Below are positions 61,625 to 64,000 of a stretch of 64,000 bases of DNA, in pieces. How positions within the stretch are numbered: the first letter of the stretch is position 1; the number at the start of each line of letters is the position of its first letter. The notes under the pieces are model-generated. The model did not search any database, was not told the DNA's origin, and was given only the letters and a program-made list of their open reading frames with translations. The stretch is taken from positions 7,254,001 through 7,318,000 of the forward strand of contig NZ_CP042437.1 of assembly GCF_007971525.1 (NCBI RefSeq), given 5' to 3'. This DNA comes from Mucilaginibacter ginsenosidivorax. GTDB lineage: Bacteria; Bacteroidota; Bacteroidia; Sphingobacteriales; Sphingobacteriaceae. The position numbers were made by a program, and so were the translations under genes.

Positions 61625-63721
61625 ATGAATGCAAGAAAATATTTTTATAGCATAGCGTTATTACTGGCTGTTACCGCGGGTTGCAAAAAAGAATCATATA
61701 CCGATACTTCTTTTGTAAATGGTATTACATCACCTGCTAAGCTATCTGTCCTGTTTGATATTACGCAGGATAACTCGGGCCTGGTAACTATTACGCCAAA
61801 TGGCGAAGGAGCGGTATCGTACGATGTTTATTATGGCGATGCGGGCAGTACTTATGTAAAAGTGCAGTCGGGCAAAAACGTACAGCACACCTATGCCGAA
61901 GGCAATTATACGGTTAAAATTGTAGGCCACGGCCTTAATGGTAAAACAACCGAATTTACTCAGCCTTTAACGGTATCGTTCCGTGCACCCGAAAATTTGA
62001 AGACAACAGTAACTACATCGGGTTTAAGTATTAATGTATCGGCATCTGCCACCTACGAAACCTTATTTAAAGTTTACTATGGCGATTCGACAGCCGTTAA
62101 CCCCGAGCCTTTTAAATCATTTTTAGAAGGGCAAACTTTAACCCACACTTACGCCGGTGCAGGTGTATATGTAGTTAGGGTTGTGGCCCTTAGTGGCGGC
62201 GCAGCAACAACTACCTTGCTTGATACCATAAAAGTGGGCAAGCAAATAGATTTGCCTGTTACTTTTGATGATCCTAATTACGATTATACCATGAGCGATT
62301 TTGGCGGTAATCAATCATCGGTAGCTGCCGACCCGGCCAACCCGGCTAATAAAGTTTTAAAAGCCATTAAAACAGCCGGAGCTGAAGTTTGGGCTGGTAC
62401 CACCATCGGTACCTCCTTAGGTTTCGCAACTAAAATTCCTGTTACTGCCGCTTCATCAAAAATGAGCGTGCGGGTTTATTCGCCTGCAGCAGGATTGGAT
62501 ATTAAACTAAAAATTGAAGACCATAACAACGGCAACCATGCTGTTGAAACCGATGTTAAAACAACCGTTGCCAATAAATGGGAAACGCTGACATTCGACT
62601 TTAATTCGCCTGCCGCCGGCACACCAGGATTAAACGCGGCATATACTTATGACAAAGCATCATTGTTCTTTAATTTTGGCGTAAACGGCGATGGCAAGGC
62701 CTATTATGCCGATGATCTTAAGTTTGTTCCATCGGCCCCTGCATTAACTCAGATAAACCTGCCGGTTACATTTGATGATGCCACGGTTAACTATACCATG
62801 ACCGATTTTGGCAACAACCAAACAACCGATGCCATTGACCCAACCAACGCGGCCAATAAAGTAAAACTTACAACCAAGCCAAACGGCGCCGAAGTATGGG
62901 CAGGTGTAACCATTGGTACACCGGCCGGCTTCCTTGCAAAAGTGCCGCTAACTGCAACAAGCAACAAAATGACGGTAAGGGTTTACTCGCCGGCGGCTGG
63001 TATTGATATCAAATTGAAGCTGGAAGATCATACCAATGGCGCCAATTCGGTCGAAACGGATGTGTTAAGCACTGTGGCTAATGGCTGGGAAACGCTGACC
63101 TTCGATTTTACCAAAAACGCATCCGGTACACCTGCTGTTAACTACGCCACTACTTATGATAAGGCATCCATCTTCTTTGATTTTGGTAATGCAGGTAACG
63201 GTAAAAAATTCTATTGGGATGATGTCAAGATGGCCGCCTCGGGGCCTGAAGTTTTGGGCATTCCGCTTACTTTTGAATCAGCTACGTTAAGCTATGCGTT
63301 TACCAATTTTAATGGCGGAACTGTGACTGTAATTGCCAACCCAAAGTCATCGGGTATAAATACCAGCGCCAAAGTTGGTAAAATGGTTAAAAATCCTGGC
63401 GAAACCTATGGCGGCAGCTATATTACATTACCAAACCCGATTGATTTTTCGACAAAGAAAACTTTTACAATGAAAGTTTACTCGCCAAGAGTGGGCGCCA
63501 AAGTATTACTGAAAGTTGAAAACCTGACGGACGGCGGTACAAGCTTCGAAAAAGAAGTAACCACCACCAAAGCCAATGAATGGGAAACGCTCACGTTTGA
63601 TTACAGCACCATCAACACTGCAAAATCATACCAAAAAGTAGTGCTGATATTTGATAACGGAACAAGTGGCGATGGATCTGCCAATTACACCTGGTTGTTT
63701 GATGATATTTCACTTAATTAA
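61625..63721 (+). CDS. Surface lipoprotein with two PKD-like and three tandem jelly-roll-like domains
   Basis: A 698-residue lipoprotein (Cys20 in LLAVTAGC). Residues about 40-200 look like two PKD/Ig-type domains (AYDVYYGDAG-like strands; TYETLFKVYYGDS). Three repeats of about 155-165 residues follow, starting near 209 (LPVTFDDPNYDY), 377 (LPVTFDDATVNY) and 545 (IPLTFESATLSY). Each contains a MxVRVYSPxxGxDIKLK-like strand and a WETLTFDF strand. Repeats 1 and 2 are much closer to each other than to 3. It is probably the locus's surface glycan-binding protein, with multiple carbohydrate-binding beta-sandwiches. No catalytic motif is apparent. Confidence 0.85.
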   Translation: MNARKYFYSIALLLAVTAGCKKESYTDTSFVNGITSPAKLSVLFDITQDNSGLVTITPNGEGAVSYDVYYGDAGSTYVKVQSGKNVQHTYAEGNYTVKIVGHGLNGKTTEFTQPLTVSFRAPENLKTTVTTSGLSINVSASATYETLFKVYYGDSTAVNPEPFKSFLEGQTLTHTYAGAGVYVVRVVALSGGAATTTLLDTIKVGKQIDLPVTFDDPNYDYTMSDFGGNQSSVAADPANPANKVLKAIKTAGAEVWAGTTIGTSLGFATKIPVTAASSKMSVRVYSPAAGLDIKLKIEDHNNGNHAVETDVKTTVANKWETLTFDFNSPAAGTPGLNAAYTYDKASLFFNFGVNGDGKAYYADDLKFVPSAPALTQINLPVTFDDATVNYTMTDFGNNQTTDAIDPTNAANKVKLTTKPNGAEVWAGVTIGTPAGFLAKVPLTATSNKMTVRVYSPAAGIDIKLKLEDHTNGANSVETDVLSTVANGWETLTFDFTKNASGTPAVNYATTYDKASIFFDFGNAGNGKKFYWDDVKMAASGPEVLGIPLTFESATLSYAFTNFNGGTVTVIANPKSSGINTSAKVGKMVKNPGETYGGSYITLPNPIDFSTKKTFTMKVYSPRVGAKVLLKVENLTDGGTSFEKEVTTTKANEWETLTFDYSTINTAKSYQKVVLIFDNGTSGDGSANYTWLFDDISLN

Positions 63722-63733
63722 TATTAACAGATC

Positions 63734-64000
63734 ATGAAATTCAATATAAAATTAATCGCCATATTTTTTGCCGCTGCCGCGATAGTTTATAGCAGCTGTA
63801 CAAAGCAAAAATATCAGTTCGGCAGTATCAAAACGCCGGCAGATCTTAAATTAACGGCAACTATTACCGGCGCCGATGCCGCAAATCCAGCGGGATCGGG
63901 TGCCGGCACTGTAGCTATAGCCGTAACTTCAAGCAACGCTATTACCTATAACATTGATTTTGGCGACGGTAACAAGCAAATTGTATCATCGGGTGTTATC
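63734..64000 (+). CDS. Partial lipoprotein with PKD-like start, cut by window end
   Basis: The first 89 codons of a lipoprotein: MKFNIKLIAIFFAAAAIVYSSC gives a lipobox with Cys22. A PKD-like domain follows, TPADLKLTATITGADA and ITYNIDFGDGNKQIV. It is 12 bp after the previous gene in the same operon, so it is probably a further surface glycan-binding protein or the N-terminus of a PKD-linked glycoside hydrolase. The rest is outside the window. Confidence 0.85.
   Translation, partial: MKFNIKLIAIFFAAAAIVYSSCTKQKYQFGSIKTPADLKLTATITGADAANPAGSGAGTVAIAVTSSNAITYNIDFGDGNKQIVSSGVI

Noticed and set aside
1..64000. CRISPR arrays, prophage or plasmid genes
   Set aside because: No regularly spaced repeats, Cas, integrase, capsid, replication or conjugation genes were seen.

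Overview
The window looks like chromosomal DNA of a Bacteroidota of the Sphingobacteriaceae type (Mucilaginibacter or Pedobacter-like; inference). Signs seen: a SusC/SusD pair with surface lipoproteins, many secreted glycoside hydrolases, several TAnnTTTG promoter elements, AT-rich leaders with almost no Shine-Dalgarno sequences, and intergenic repeats of the AATTCGTG and GTCATTGCGAGG kinds. I see no phage, plasmid, CRISPR or complete insertion sequence.

Layout. (1) 1-6398: the 3'-truncated tRNA-Leu(CAA) and hscB on the minus strand, then a plus-strand surface-polysaccharide segment: kdsA and kdsD (Kdo synthesis), a UDP-sugar dehydrogenase, an undecaprenyl-phosphate sugar phosphotransferase, and a BtuF-like binding protein without a signal peptide. 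(2) 6402-9960: a CocE/NonD hydrolase, a complete MITE-like element with terminal inverted repeats and 10-bp target duplications, an SDR that has lost its catalytic residues, and an unknown membrane protein. (3) 10130-20687: an extracytoplasmic oxidoreductase region. It holds a Tat-exported Gfo/Idh/MocA protein and a DUF6807 protein, then apbE directly joined to a second Tat-exported Gfo/Idh/MocA protein that carries a DGVTGAT flavinylation-like motif, a GH43 enzyme, glycerate 2-kinase plus a GntP transporter behind a hairpin/U-tract leader, and a tandem SGNH hydrolase. (4) 20773-24336: a second, decayed MITE copy, an orphan ABC ATPase, a TolC-like protein and an outer-membrane barrel. (5) 24552-36634: glycan use, with GH9, GH3, GH53, a PHP-like secreted protein, nagA, a LacI regulator and an SSS symporter. 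(6) 36822-52960: an Rpn-family nuclease between two similar hairpins, then a 15-kb divergent block around a MoxR-DUF58-BatA membrane system. Both arms of this block end in a tldD-pmbA pair, and both TldD copies have Tat-like N-termini. (7) 53032-64000: a small HExxH protein, a one-component membrane sensor with a LuxR-type HTH, and the start of a polysaccharide-utilisation locus (SusC, SusD, a three-repeat surface lipoprotein, and a truncated lipoprotein).

The two ideas most worth testing are that ApbE flavinylates the adjacent secreted Gfo/Idh/MocA enzyme, and that the paired TldD/PmbA proteases form an exported system working with the MoxR/BatA membrane complex. All function calls come from reading motifs; no database search was run.
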